Shown in pieces: positions 43,218 through 54,702 of a stretch of 64,000 nt of DNA. The stretch lies in assembly GCA_039583875.1 (NCBI GenBank), contig CM077163.1:228958646-229022645 (forward strand), given 5' to 3'. The DNA comes from Platanthera guangdongensis. Its lineage: Eukaryota; Streptophyta; Magnoliopsida; Asparagales; Orchidaceae. The notes under the pieces were generated by a model that was given only the letters and a program-made list of their open reading frames with translations, was not told the DNA's origin and ran no database searches. Numbering within the stretch: the first letter of the stretch is position 1; every line of letters starts with the position of its first letter. The position numbers and the translations under genes are program-made.

Positions 43218-43226
43218 GCCAAACAG
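43190..43226 (+). CDS. SR gene terminal coding exon
   Basis: After the acceptor TTGCAG it reads RSRSRSKSA and the stop TGA at 43215-43217. A consensus-like donor (AACAG|GTATAT) follows at 43226/43227, implying a further 3' UTR exon or read-through. The preceding intron is 8.7 kb and holds a LINE with nested insertions. Confidence 0.75.
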
Positions 43227-43639
43227 GTATATTTATTAATGTCTGAAGTTCCTATTTCTATTCTTGAACATTGTTACACACTGTTATTTTATGTTAAAAG
43301 TTCAACATTTCTCTATAATACATATATGTTGTCATGACATCACTACATATGTAACACACTGATATTGTTATTTTATGTTAGTATCCCAAATTTAGAGAAA
43401 AACACATTTACTTGAATTCAAGTAATTGCCCGTTTCCAATTATCCCGAAGGAATTTTTCTGAATAGAGATTTAATCATGATGTTTCCTTTAGAGAAAGCA
43501 TTGAATCTTGAATTTGAGTTTGGGAATCATGTCTATTCATTTTTTGCTAAATATATAATTTACTTGGTGTCTAGTAAAAATGGCTGCTCGAGAGATAGTT
43601 TACTATTAATACCTGCTTCTAACTAATTAGTTGCTCATG
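43227..43639 (+). other. Sequence after the last SR coding exon
   Basis: AT-rich, with a donor-like GTATAT at 43227. If the transcript is not spliced here, the 3' UTR would continue; no strong AATAAA was seen in the first 150 bp. A 66-codon ORF at 43426-43626 has no known domain. Confidence 0.35.
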
Positions 43640-46150
43640 GATTGTTGTATGGAGGACAATCTCAACATTATCCACCACCAGAGCGAGACTGACATGGGCA
43701 GGTAGAGTACCATATTCGAGGCAAGGGATGTTAGCGCTCAGGACGGAACCGTCCGGTGCTATATCCTAGCACGACTTCCTTTTTTAATTATATCTTTTAG
43801 TTCCTCCACTTTATTTTGCTTTACTTACTAGTTTGCCCACGGGTGATCTATTTAAGTGAATGTTGTATGAACGCTCGTTATCTTTTGATCATTAAAATTT
43901 TGAGCATAGGGCTTGGCCTTTGCCCTTTTCTTCTTCCCATGGAACCCTTGTCTAACTCGCCCCCTTTCGTCTCTCACTCTAGTCTTCAGGAACCATCCCT
44001 ACGTTCTACCGCCCACGATATTCTTCATTGCGTGTCCATACATGCATGGAATCCTGCTTCACACATCTCATGTAGTTCCGCGCCATCTGGTCATCTCTCA
44101 TATTTTACCCACCCACGCTAACAATCGCACACATCCATCTCCATAATTCATGCTCATCCGTGCTCTCCTAATACGCGAGTTTACACACCAACAACCTGTT
44201 TTCTCCGGTGACACATGCCAAGATTCATGCGTCCTTGTCCAATGTCGCCCTCATTCTACTGACACATCTTCTTACAGTTTCGTTATTGGATACCATCCAT
44301 CCACGGCATGGTTGACGCTCGCGTCAACCTCATCGAGAAATCCCTAACTCACTGGTTATACGCCCATGTTGATATGATAACTTCCTCACAAGCCTCCCTA
44401 CAACGTATATATGATAGCTTGGACCACACCCTCCACCCCCACCCCCACCACCTGCTCCATTGACAAGTGCTTTCCTTTCACCATACTCAACATTCCATCA
44501 GAGCATCACATCTTCTGACCAACTTCTCCATTGCCGAGGTCAACGTTCATATGCCACACCCTGGATCACAGTTATTTCAATGATTCTGATCCAATAGGAT
44601 GGATCACCTAAGCAAAGCATTTTTTTTAGATCCATCGCACGGTAAAACAACACAAGTTACTGATCGTCCTCTTCGGGATGAAGGAACCCGCAGTTCATTG
44701 GGTGGGATGACTCTACTTGATCACTCCCAGTCTCACATGAGGCTAATTGAAGCAAACCCTTATCAAACGGTGCGATCACTGCTAATATGGCAACATTATG
44801 GAAAGTCCGTGGCCTCTGCCATACAATGACGATTGACGATTACATCAACAAACTTGTCAATCGTGTTCCATGGCCTCTTTATGCCATGGAATTCGTTCAG
44901 TAGTTCAGTACCCATCACCTCTAAACATTTCTAATGCCATGGAATTCGTTCGTGTCGTCGAAGTGGATTTCACCGTCAAACCCTCAAATGCATCTGATTC
45001 GCCACTGCTCCGCTCCATACACCCATGTCCCAGCCTGCCATGACCCTTGTAAACCCAACCCACCTACTACCGATCTGAACACCACCTCTAAAAATTACCC
45101 TCCACCCTTAAAACCCCCGGTCCCACACCAACCGTCTTACCTACCATTGACTCACCGTTTCTCCAACCATGAATATAATGAACTTCACAACAAGATGCTC
45201 TAATTTTCCTGCAAGCAACCATACCCACGCACTTGCGATGTCTCATGAAAGAGCTCCGTGCGGTTGTTGGGAACGATGAACTGGAGATCACTTTCGCTGA
45301 CTTTGAGTACTTGGATGTTCACAACACCGTTCTCACCACCGCAACGGGAGGACGATTTTGCATGCTCATCCATTATTGGCCTCTCGAGATCCCATCCTGT
45401 GCAATTAAAAAGGAAACTTCAGGATCACTTTATCTTGATTTTGATTGATAGTGGGGCGCGTCGCAATTTCTTCTCATTGGCTCTAGCGATATAACCATAC
45501 CTTCTAATTGAATCGTCATTGGGTTTCATTGTCCTCTTGGGAGATGACCACCACATGCCCCCATCTTCAACTCTAGCTAGGCACTTGTTCGATCTAAACA
45601 AATTTGTATGTTCTTTCATTTGGGGCGTATTGGCCCCATCTTGGGCATTGAGTGGATCCATACACTTGGGTACATCATTTATTTGGCCCGCATGATTATG
45701 TTCTTCAATTGGAAAGGGCAACTATAGTAACTCGTCGGGTACACCCTCTTACAATTGCCAACCACGTCGCCTCACCCACTTCTGTAGAACTTGTTCTAGC
45801 TTCCGGCGCTGCATATGAGATTATCCCCTACTACTCGCTTTCTGTCTTTGATCCTTTGCCTTGAGGATAAGATAAAATTTTCCACCAGGGTATATGTTAT
45901 GGAGTGCGGCATCGACATCGATCACCATTAGAACGAGACAGCCTTGAGCACGTAGCGCGCCAATTCGAGGAGGGGGATATTGTCGGTCAAAAAGGAACCA
46001 TCCGGGGCTGAATCATGTCACAACATTTTCTTTTAATTATGTAATTTTATTCCAACACTTCATTTTTCATTAATTACTAGTTTATCCATTTACATGAATG
46101 TTGTATGAACACTCATTATCTTTTGGTCATAGGAATTTTGAGCCTAAGGC
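43640..46150 (+). mobile_element. Decayed gypsy-type LTR remnant in tandem arrangement
   Basis: Two diverged direct repeats, near 43640-43920 and 45895-46150, share AACGAGAC/GAGCGAGACT, a purine-rich tract before TGTYRG, GGAACC.TCCGG.GCT and GAATGTTGTATGAAC.CTC. Homology starts upstream of the LTR in both, so the left copy is a 3' end (internal sequence plus LTR) joined to a second unit. Between them a retropepsin relic ILIDSGARRNFFS lies at 45436-45475, with gag-like debris before it. There is no RT. Confidence 0.5.
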
Positions 46151-46559
46151 TGGCCAAGGGCGTTCCCCTTGGATTTATCTCATTCCCCTTCCACTTTCTT
46201 CCCTCTTCTTCTCTCTCAAAACCCTAGGAAATTTTAGGGGTAATAATTTGCCTTGGCAGCTGTTGTCTATTCTGATGGGTTTGTTGTTGGCTTGTTATGC
46301 TAATTTGCTTTGTTATTTACATTCTAAGAATTGCATAAGTGATAAATTGTCAAAGTTATTAATTAAGAGTGTAACAAAATGTTTTCTTGTCTTACGCTAC
46401 TTGTTTTTTGTATTTGTTAAGAGTGCATTAGATGTTTTGTACCGTTGCTATCCTAGTTTACCGGATATATGTTACATATTTTCATTATAGATGTAAAAAT
46501 TAATGTTTTGATACCTTGATGAACCATTGACTTGACTTGCTTCTAGAAATGTTCTATAT

Positions 46560-48660
46560 CTAGTATATTTTTAAAAAATAGTGGGGCAAAATATGATAAG
46601 TTGACTAGTTTCATTCAGAAGGTTGCTTTAAATATTTATGAGAATCTAAAAATAGATTAATTGATACTGTGACATGCAGTAGCAAATATTAATATGGCAA
46701 AAACTTATATTGATTATAAAAAGTAGAAAGCTTGCTTAGGGCATAATGAGCAAAGCAAAAAATTAGAAAATGAGGTTTGTAAAATAACAAAGATAAAATA
46801 CAAGATCTAGAGACTTCAATCAAATACCCTAAATTAAAAGTGAAGATAATATAATCTTATTAAAAATAAAGACATCTAGGAAAGATAAAAAATGTTTCAC
46901 TATGAAAGCATCAATGACCGTTTTAAGGAAACATATTTAAAAGAGCATATTGAATATACCAATGAGGTATATTATAGATTTATTTTAGAAGTGCTTCAAA
47001 ATTGATATTATGGATTAGCTTTTAAAATGCATAAAGTTAAGACTTTAGAATCCGATGTCATACCTATTTTGATTTGGAGTGTTGTGAGGGATATTGCAGT
47101 GGTTTTGAAGATGGGTATTTCAATGAAATTTTGAAGCTATGAGGTCAAATACTTGGTGAAGAAGAATATTGTGCCCGTTAGAAACCACGGTGGGGCCCAT
47201 TTGAGGGGGACACATGATATCCAGATTCGTGACCATGTTAGAAACCACGGTGGGGCCCATTTGAGGGGGGCACATGATATCCAGATCCGTGGCCGACAGC
47301 AGTCAAATGACTAAGAACATCCCCAACCAAATCTCTTGAGTGTGTGTGGGACCCTCGTCGGGTACATGAACCCAGATCACACAGAATAAATTCCGCGTGA
47401 TCTGGGTGTCAAGCTTCCGCTTAGGAGCTTGATAAAGGAGGTCCAGGGATCAAGCCCTGGCCTCAACAACCTACCTGGGAATTTATTCCGCGTGATCTGG
47501 GTTCATGTACCCGATGAGGGTCCCACACGCACCCAGGAGATTTGGTTGGGGATGTTCTTAGCCATTCAACTGCAATCGGCCACGGATCTGGATATCATGT
47601 GCCTCCCTCAAATGGGCCCCACCGTGGTTTCTAATAGTGCCATTAGTAAATAATAATTGGAATTTTGAATATTATGTAACGGTAAGGAATTAAACTTATG
47701 AGTTAGAAAATAGAGATATGGGAAATAGTTATGGAGCATGGGATTAGAAAAATTATGTCAATCACAGAGAATCACTTTGGTTTATGTCTAGTTGATTTTT
47801 TTTGTTTAAAAAATTGATGGATAAGTATAGAGAGCAAAAGGAAACCCGTCATGATTTTTATTGAGATCAAAATACCACAAAGTTTACTTATTGTGCGTAT
47901 TATTGGAAAAAGTGTTAATGGTCTGTTGAAATTAATAAAGCTATGCATGCACTGAATAGCGTTAGAAGTCATTGTGGTGTGAAAAAAATTGCAATCATAG
48001 TTATTTATGGAGATTCTTACACAAAAATTCAAATCGGGGTACCTTTGTGTATGATTTTTGCATATGAGCATTCTAATTGATAAGAAATCTAATCAATTAA
48101 GTGAAAATTTGTAACAAGATATTATTTAGTTGATAAGACATCAAATTAGTAGAACAAAAACCATGTATATGATATGTTTAAGTAGGGTGGATCAATTATT
48201 TAGCAAAATGTGGTTATAAATGAGAATACAATCTCTAGACTTAAGCATGCATAGTTAGAATGTAGAAGGGCCTCAGGAATACCATGCGAATGAGTGGATA
48301 TCATAGAGACTTAAAGGTAAATTTTATAAAACCCCAAGTAGATCGACCTTGTTGTATGCGATACGATTGGATATTATAGAGACTTAAATTTTATAACCCC
48401 ACAATTACGTCAAAGATGTATGATTTTGTAACTAAGTTAAGTGTAACAAAATGAGTGCTATGATGGATGTGATAAAATTATAAATGATAAATTAATGAAT
48501 ATGGATAAAAGTTGTTCAAGATGATTTGTGAAATTTAGGTCATCATCTCAGACAACAATTGGCATGAAATAATGCAAAATGAGGATTCATAAAGCTGACC
48601 TCAATTAGTTAGGCAAAGGCTATTCATGAGGGTGACAGTTACATCGGTAATGGAAAAATA
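46560..48660 (+). mobile_element. Decayed RTE LINE, plus strand
   Basis: Weak but ordered matches: a GPDGIP-EVWKCLG-type segment read as SDVIPILIWSVVRDIAVVLK (47050-47120), the RT word KLMDKYREQKETRHDFYWDQ (47810-47870) and the tail GATTCATAAAGCTGACCTCAATTAGTTAGG (48581-48610). It is interrupted by the foldback 47178-47634. Nearly every domain has stops. Confidence 0.5.
47178..47634. mobile_element. Foldback element with about 160-bp inverted arms
   Basis: TTAGAAACCACGGTGGGGCC (47235-47254 and a partial extra copy from 47178) pairs with the complement ending at 47634. The arms stay similar through the ATCCCCAACCAAATCTC and CATGAACCCAGATCAC words and meet around a short central loop (47440-47470). 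The left terminus is duplicated in tandem (about 57 bp). GTGCC occurs at both outer flanks and may be part of a target duplication. Confidence 0.75.
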
Positions 48661-48715
48661 GATTTATTTATAATTAAATATTTATACTAGAATCAAGCAT
48701 GGTATGTATTGAAAG

Positions 48716-49666
48716 CAGTGTTGTAGATATCGGCCGACATGTCCGACATGTCGGCCGACATAAATGTTTTGGGTGCAAACCGCAACGAAACTGATTTGTT
48801 TGACAAAAATATCATTTTGTAAAAAAACGGCGATATATCCCGATATATCGATATATCTCTAACCCGATATTTCGGTTATTATATTTAATATATAAAAAAA
48901 CAAAGTTCACGGGACCTATATTTTTCTACTTCACGAGTCCATTTCATGCTTTCGGCATTTCTCGCTCTACCCTAAATTTTACGGGAGAGTCGCTCTGGCG
49001 GAGTGATCGACACTCGACAGCTCCTCCGGTGACGAGGCAACAGATCGGCATCGCAGGCGAGGAGTAGACGACGACGTCGGGCTTTCTACGAATTGGCATC
49101 GCAGGCGAGGACGCGAGGAGTCGATGTCGGGCTTTAGGGTTTCTGCTACTTCACTCCACTGTAAGACCCCTTCTTCTTTCTTCTTTCTTCTTTTTTCTGC
49201 GACAATTGAAAGTTTTATTTGGAGTTATTATATTGATCAAGTCATAAGATCTAAAAGTTTTATAAAACTTGTGTTACTGTAAGATTCTTACTTATGCTAT
49301 AGTTAGGTTTCTTTCTTGCAATAGCTAAGTTTATACCTTTCCTTGTGTAAATCTACAATGATTTTTGTTTCTCTTGTGCTAATAAAAACTCCCCTCCAAC
49401 TTTACATAATTACATGGGCTTCTCCTTTATCTTTCAAAATTATTTCAAAGAAAATGTTATAAATATTTATTTGTCTATACATTGCTATAGTTATTTGTCT
49501 GTACATTTTTACTTATTTGCAAAAAATATGTTTATAAATATTGTAATTTTTATTTAAATATTAAAATCCGATATTGTAAAATATCCCCGATATATCCCCG
49601 CAATCGGACATACGACATTTCAAACACAAACCGACATGAACCCGACATCCGACATCTACAACCTTG
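48716..49666. mobile_element. Non-autonomous hAT element (951 bp) with perfect 8-bp duplication
   Basis: Termini CAGTGTTGTAGATATCGG and CCGACATCTACAACCTTG are flanked by ATTGAAAG (48708-48715 and 49667-49674). Subterminal GATATATC and CGACATGTCGG words repeat. The centre (48900-49165) is different: GC-rich, with a duplicated GGCATCGCAGGCGAGGA word and ending ...CTCCACTGTAAGAC, which looks like a captured 5' UTR with a splice donor. There is no transposase. Confidence 0.85.
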
Positions 49667-49674
49667 ATTGAAAG

Positions 49675-51200
49675 CATACTCAACTACTTTTGAACAATTC
49701 CCTTATTGATTAATCACGCTCATATGTCCTGAAAGTTGATAAATTCATCTAGATTGTGTGAAATTGGTTTGACTTGTTCAATGGGTCACCCTGATGTATC
49801 AGTTTTAACTGTTTGTAATTGGGTTGCAGAGCTCTTCTAAATTGATATTGAACATAACTAGATAGATGACATTTTCTTGTTCGAGTAATTTGGCCTGTTC
49901 CTAGTTTCAAAATTCGATCCTATTTTCAAAATTCCAGGAAGAAGAATGTTATGGACATAGGCTAGGTGCCCTATGATGCCATAAACTATGTGACGCAGGA
50001 CGATTCTATAGGTGATGAGCGATCGATGTTCTAACCAGAAATGTAATGTAGGTGGGAATACAACATACGCGAATGAAGCTACGGCCAACCATAGAGTGAT
50101 ATGAATGCATACACGCAATCCAAATAAATGGCACTATAAATGCATGTGCACATTGTATTTAGCAATAAGCAATTAACTAAAACAAAACTGAAGATGCATG
50201 CTTGCAAAAATTTTATTTGGAAAAACAAAATGAAAATTCACAAATAATTGAGGTGCAATTAATTTAAGCACGCTTCAAATAAACTTTTCAAATCATTTGA
50301 TCTAACGAAAATAAAAACATATGATATCATATCCCACAAAACATAGTCCGAGAATACACAAAATAGAGAGCAAGAAACATCAAACTCTGACTCTCATGTG
50401 TAGGCGGCGGTTAAGCATGGAGGCGACCGGAAAGCTGCTGGAAGGGAATTGGGCTGCTGGAATGTCGGGACAACGAGCTAGTAAGCTGATTTCCGGTTTG
50501 TGAGGCTCGGGTGGAGGATTTTGAGTGGTGTAAATGTCAAAATAATGGGGCCATGGATTTGGGGTTGCAGACAACAAATTTGTTTTTTATTTTGGACGAC
50601 AGTTATAAGCTAGGATTGGTGGTGGGGAGGGGGCTAGGTTATGTGGTGGAGAAGAGGTTGGGATTGGTGGCGGAGAATGCCGCAAGGGCAGGTTAAGAGG
50701 TGGAAATTAAGGATGGCTACGTGGAATGGGCGCTAGTGCAGGATTAGGGTGAGATCTGCGGATTTGGAGGTCGATAAGGAGGAGAGATCAACAACCGAGG
50801 GAGAGGCTGATGAGAGATATGTACTGTGGAGATCGATAGGGAAGGACATGATTAGGCGAGCAAGAATGAACCTTGGTGTCCCCCAAGGAGTGTCGCTCGG
50901 CCAGACGACATTACATTGAGGGAGAGGACCGTCAGTTTATAAAATTGGACTCAAACCTACTATGCCCCAACCGCCTCTTTCATACATGTATAAAAATGAT
51001 AACTACTAGGACACCCAGATCGAATGACTCACAATGCTCGACTCGATCAGGTATCAAATACGACTCAAAATAATTAATAAATACAAAAAATCGACTCGGA
51101 ACGTCCATCCAAACACATCGATCGTCTGAGTGGGTGGCGGACCAGGACGATCTCCATCACTATGTACGTCATCCCCAAGTCTATTTAAAGGCAAGGAGTG
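49675..51200. other. Unassigned intergenic or intronic sequence
   Basis: It contains only short ORFs (at most 86 codons) without recognisable domains. The GC-richer stretch 50390-50870 may be leader or LTR sequence of a retroelement, but no paired repeat was found. Confidence 0.4.
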
Positions 51201-52080
51201 CATGGAATGAAGGTATCAAAGAATTAACTCTATTTTCTCTTGTCATGTTATGTGATTAACTGATAATGGTCTCTCTCTCTCTCCCGAGGCCCGAGCACAC
51301 CCACTTAAGCATTTGTGATTCCGACTCCATAGTACCTCCTCATCCATCATCTCCACCTCAAATCGCCCTCGCAATGACGGTCCAACATTCTACGAGTTTA
51401 CCCGTAACAACTTGGTATCATAACCACCTCTCCGAGCTCATCATTTCCAACCTGGTTACAATCGTTCTCCTACCTTTCATTGTTAGGACTCCTCCCAACC
51501 GAACCCAGCTACTTCAATCGACACAACCCTGCTTTCGTTCTTTTGACAACAACTCCTTCCCTCGACAATACCAACTCCTCCATTGATGGTAGCTCCATCA
51601 ACTATTTGTGGCGATAGCAACAACTTCTTCTCCGTCGTCAGTAGCTCATTCGGTAGCAGTTTCGTCTTCATCATCGACGAAATTTACAATATTGAATCAC
51701 ATGCGCTCCCGCGGTCTCCTAACTTTAGTTACATAAGAACAATTCACGTCGATTTTGTCGTAGTATCCAAATCTGTGGCGTTGTCGTCTCTGACTTTGAT
51801 TTCACCACACTTATTTCGCTGCTCGCCGCCGATTATATAGCACTCTCGGAGTCGACTGCTGATGACTTCTTCCTGTCAATACCGGCAAGGCCACCTTGAT
51901 CCTTTCATGTCGAGCCCCATGCAACCAGCCAATGCTTATTTACCCTTTTTACGCGCAAATGTTTTGAGCCCCAGTGGAACACAACTTTTCATTTTTCGCA
52001 GGCCCACTGCACATCAGTTATCTTTCCCTCTTACTATCTCGAGCTCCACGCCTGCCGAGGATATCTGAATACATACTCTA
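51150..52080 (+). mobile_element. Possible LTR-element fragment with PBS
   Basis: TATTTAAAGGC near 51182, a CT-rich leader (51269-51284) and CCCGTAACAACTTGGTATCATAACC at 51400-51424 resemble an LTR end plus an iMet-type PBS, as in the element at 28640. The following 650 bp has Ser/Thr-rich short ORFs but no named domain and no 3' LTR. Confidence 0.35.
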
Positions 52081-52352
52081 ATTAATATTATTAAATATGA
52101 AAATATATGATATTGAGTTGATTAATTAATTAATTTTATTCTTCACAAAGATTGGATACTATGATAGATTGGCAAAGTTACGATAAATAGAGTAGACTGC
52201 TCACATGGCGACTCTTAACACTTTACACCACCCTCCTCGCCAAACTTGATGTTTTTTGAGCTGTATGCAAAAGTAACCAACGACTCGACTCATCACACGA
52301 CTTCCAATCCTACCAGATCAGGTGCAACAGGTTGAGGTCACAACCAGACCAA

Positions 52353-52354
52353 CC

Positions 52355-52385
<31 letters not shown>

Positions 52386-52388
52386 ACA
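52353..52388. repeat. C19 homopolymer followed by CA repeat
   Basis: 19 consecutive C (52353-52371) run into (CA)n up to about 52388, a compound simple-sequence repeat. Confidence 0.95.
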
Positions 52389-52589
52389 ACAACAACCGTC
52401 ACATTTTGTTCTTATTCTAAATGGCGCCTCTTTGCCATGCATCGTCTGTGCAAACTGCAAAGATTGTTGATGACTCACACAAAATTGATATGATTCTGAG
52501 CAGTCTTCGACCATCTGCGGATTATTCACTATCCTTCAACCAGTACACGACATCTTTTTGACAAGACACTTATACATGACATTATTTTG

Positions 52590-53261
52590 GCGAGTCTAAG
52601 GCACCAAATACCTAGTCACAACACAAGCTCCTCTTGGACACCGTGTGCAACTGCGAAGAGTCGGTTGTTGAATGCCCTTAAAGGGATGGTTGTTGGAGGA
52701 AGATCCCTGGCTTCCACCCTTCTGGCGGCTTCCGGTCAGCATGGATTGTCTGTGGGTGCTATTGAGCTGATTAGCTCTATCACTGGTGTCTAAGGCGGTG
52801 ATTGTGACGAGACTAGTGGGGGCAATCACGTCGCCCATATGAATGTCATAGATCTTTTGATGTTGATTGGTGAATGGCTGCCTCGGGCCCTGACTCTGAC
52901 TGCGGCCGTACTCTTCGAAGGGTTGAAAGGAATTCAGGCAGTGTGGGACTAGCTGTCTGGCTATTCCGCTACCTTTGATGACGTGGACGAGGCCTGGACT
53001 GTTGGAGAAGGCGGGGAGGGGGAGGTCGCCGAATGTGATGGTGTGGTGGATGATGGTCACGCCGCATTGAAGCTGCCGCTAGTTGTCGTTAAAGTACTTG
53101 CTGACGCCGACTTCAAACTCTAGCTTGTGGTACGGCTGGAGACTGGTGTTGTGCTCGGGCCGGCACTCCTGTCGGTTTTTGCTGGGATTTTGAGCAAGAG
53201 AGCCTAAGGGAAGGAGGAGAAGGCAGCAGAGGGTCAGGAAATGAGGAATATGCCTTGTCAA
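52590..53261 (-). pseudogene. 11S seed-storage globulin (legumin/glutelin) pseudogene, 5' part
   Basis: ATG at 53261 starts a 24-residue signal peptide (hydrophobic LTLCCLLLLPLGSLAQ), then an N-terminal region with ECRPE, EFEVGVSKYFNDN and QCGVT. The first cupin domain follows (ITFGDLPLPAFSNSPGLVHV, HCLNSF, NQHQKIYDIHMGDVIA, LVTITALDTSDRANQLNS). 11S globulins are vacuolar seed-storage hexamers made of such two-cupin chains. Defects: an in-frame TAG at 53079-53081 just before RQLQC; about 14 residues (the LPAGV-HWCYNDG segment) deleted between GDVIA and LVTI near 52825; and a frameshift near 52680 beyond which FNNRLFAVAHGVQEELV is visible in another frame. The second cupin is not seen. No intron is apparent where family genes usually have one. 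The copia at 53475 begins 213 bp upstream. Confidence 0.8.
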
Positions 53262-53474
53262 CCCATGTAGGAGTAATCTAATTAATCCTCTTATGCTATG
53301 ATTGCTATCCTAGTTTAGGGGCAGATGCTTCTATTAGTCAGATTCTCTATGTTTCTTCCATCTTAGAATAGCTAGGCTTGTCCTAGATTTTATCTAAAGA
53401 AAACATTTATTGGTAAAACCTATGAAAGGTAACAAGTTAAAAAAGTTTTCTTTTATATTACATTCCTTCATGAC

Positions 53475-53655
53475 TGTTAGAAAAGCCTAATTAAGCGCCC
53501 ATCTTGGGTCCCATTTTCTCTCTTTTCTCCTTCCTTGTATTAGTCCCACATTTTGGATTGGGATTTCTCTCCTTCCTCTTTTCCTATATAAATGTATTCA
53601 TACTTGTAATTATTGATTCAAGAAGTATATACAAGGTTTGAGGCCTCTCTTTACA
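53475..53655 (+). repeat. 5' LTR of the copia at 53475-61139
   Basis: 181 bp with TATATAAATG near 53585, bounded by TG...CA and followed directly by the PBS. It pairs with 60962-61139, with roughly ten differences and one small indel. Confidence 0.95.
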
Positions 53656-54239
53656 TGGTATTAGAGACACCGTTCTCCTCCTTGGGTTTACGGTCTTCTG
53701 TCCGCGACTTCTCGCGGTCTCTCTCTTCCTAACCGCCCGAGCTCGGTTGTCCAACCTGTTTGTTTGGAAACCGCCTGTTCTGCCCGCTGCCTGCGCGGCT
53801 TCCCCTTCTCCAGCTTAGCCGCAGTGTCGTGTGGCCTGTCTTCTTCTAACCGCTTCCCTTACTCTGTATCTCTCGTGGCTTCCACGTCTCCTCCTCCTAC
53901 CTCTCTTTTATAACCTCTCTCACACGTGGGGTCGACCCTTTCTTGTTTCTTTCTCTGTTCGTGCAGCCTCCCTTACTATCCGCGCGACCTTTCTCTCACG
54001 TTTCTTTCTCTTCCCGCTTGTCGCGACTTCTCTAAAGTCGCTGCGGTCTCTTTTCTAGCCGTGGGTTGCGCCTCTTGCTTGCGGTGGTTTCTTCTTTTCT
54101 CGGCAAAGTCTGCATCTAGGTCCTGACTTCTCTCCTTGTTGCTGGTGGACTCACTTTGACCGCGCGGCCTCCCTTGCTATCCAGTGCGGACTTCTTTTCT
54201 AACCTCTTCACCGACTAGTCGCTGCGACCTGTCTTTTCG

Positions 54240-54702
54240 CTAGCGGTCTCTCCTCTTCCCTTAGCCGCATCCTGGTCGCTACTTTCCTTGTCGCTGGTGT
54301 ATCCGCCGAGACCGTGCGACTACTTCCTCTGCCGACCTCTCTCTCTCTCTCTCTCTCTCTCTCCGGCCTCTTCCTGCTAGCCGCATCCTGGTCGCGACTT
54401 TCCTTGTCGCTGGTGTGTCCGCCGAGACCGTGCGACTACTTCCTTTGCCGACCTCTCTCTCTCTCTGGCCTCTTCCTTCTAATCGCCCGACTGTCTCTGC
54501 CAAGCCGCCCGTCTTCTCTTGCTAGCCGCCCGGTTTTCTCCTTTTAACTGCCTGGTCTTCTCTGCCAAGCCGCCCGGCTTCTCTTACTAGTCGCCCGGTC
54601 TTCTCCTTGCTAGCCGCCCGACCGTTTCTGCCAAGGCGCCCAGCTTCTCTTGTTAGCCGCCCGACTTCTCTTGCTAGACGCCCGACCTCTTCTGTTAACC
54701 AC
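54240..54702 (+). repeat. Tandem repeats in the copia leader
   Basis: Two copies of a segment with CGCGACTTTCCTTGTCGCTGG and (CT)n, then many CTAGCCGCCCG / TTCTCTTGCTAG units of about 20-35 bp before the gag ATG. The leader of the relative at 18040-24591 has comparable AGTCCGC-type repeats. Confidence 0.7.

Noticed and set aside
49858..50118. Minus-strand 86-codon ORF with hydrophobic stretch
   Set aside because: Reading looks membrane-like but no start context, homologue or neighbouring exon supports it.
54330..54362. CT microsatellite as a promoter element of a host gene
   Set aside because: It lies in the retrotransposon leader between PBS and gag and is duplicated with it.
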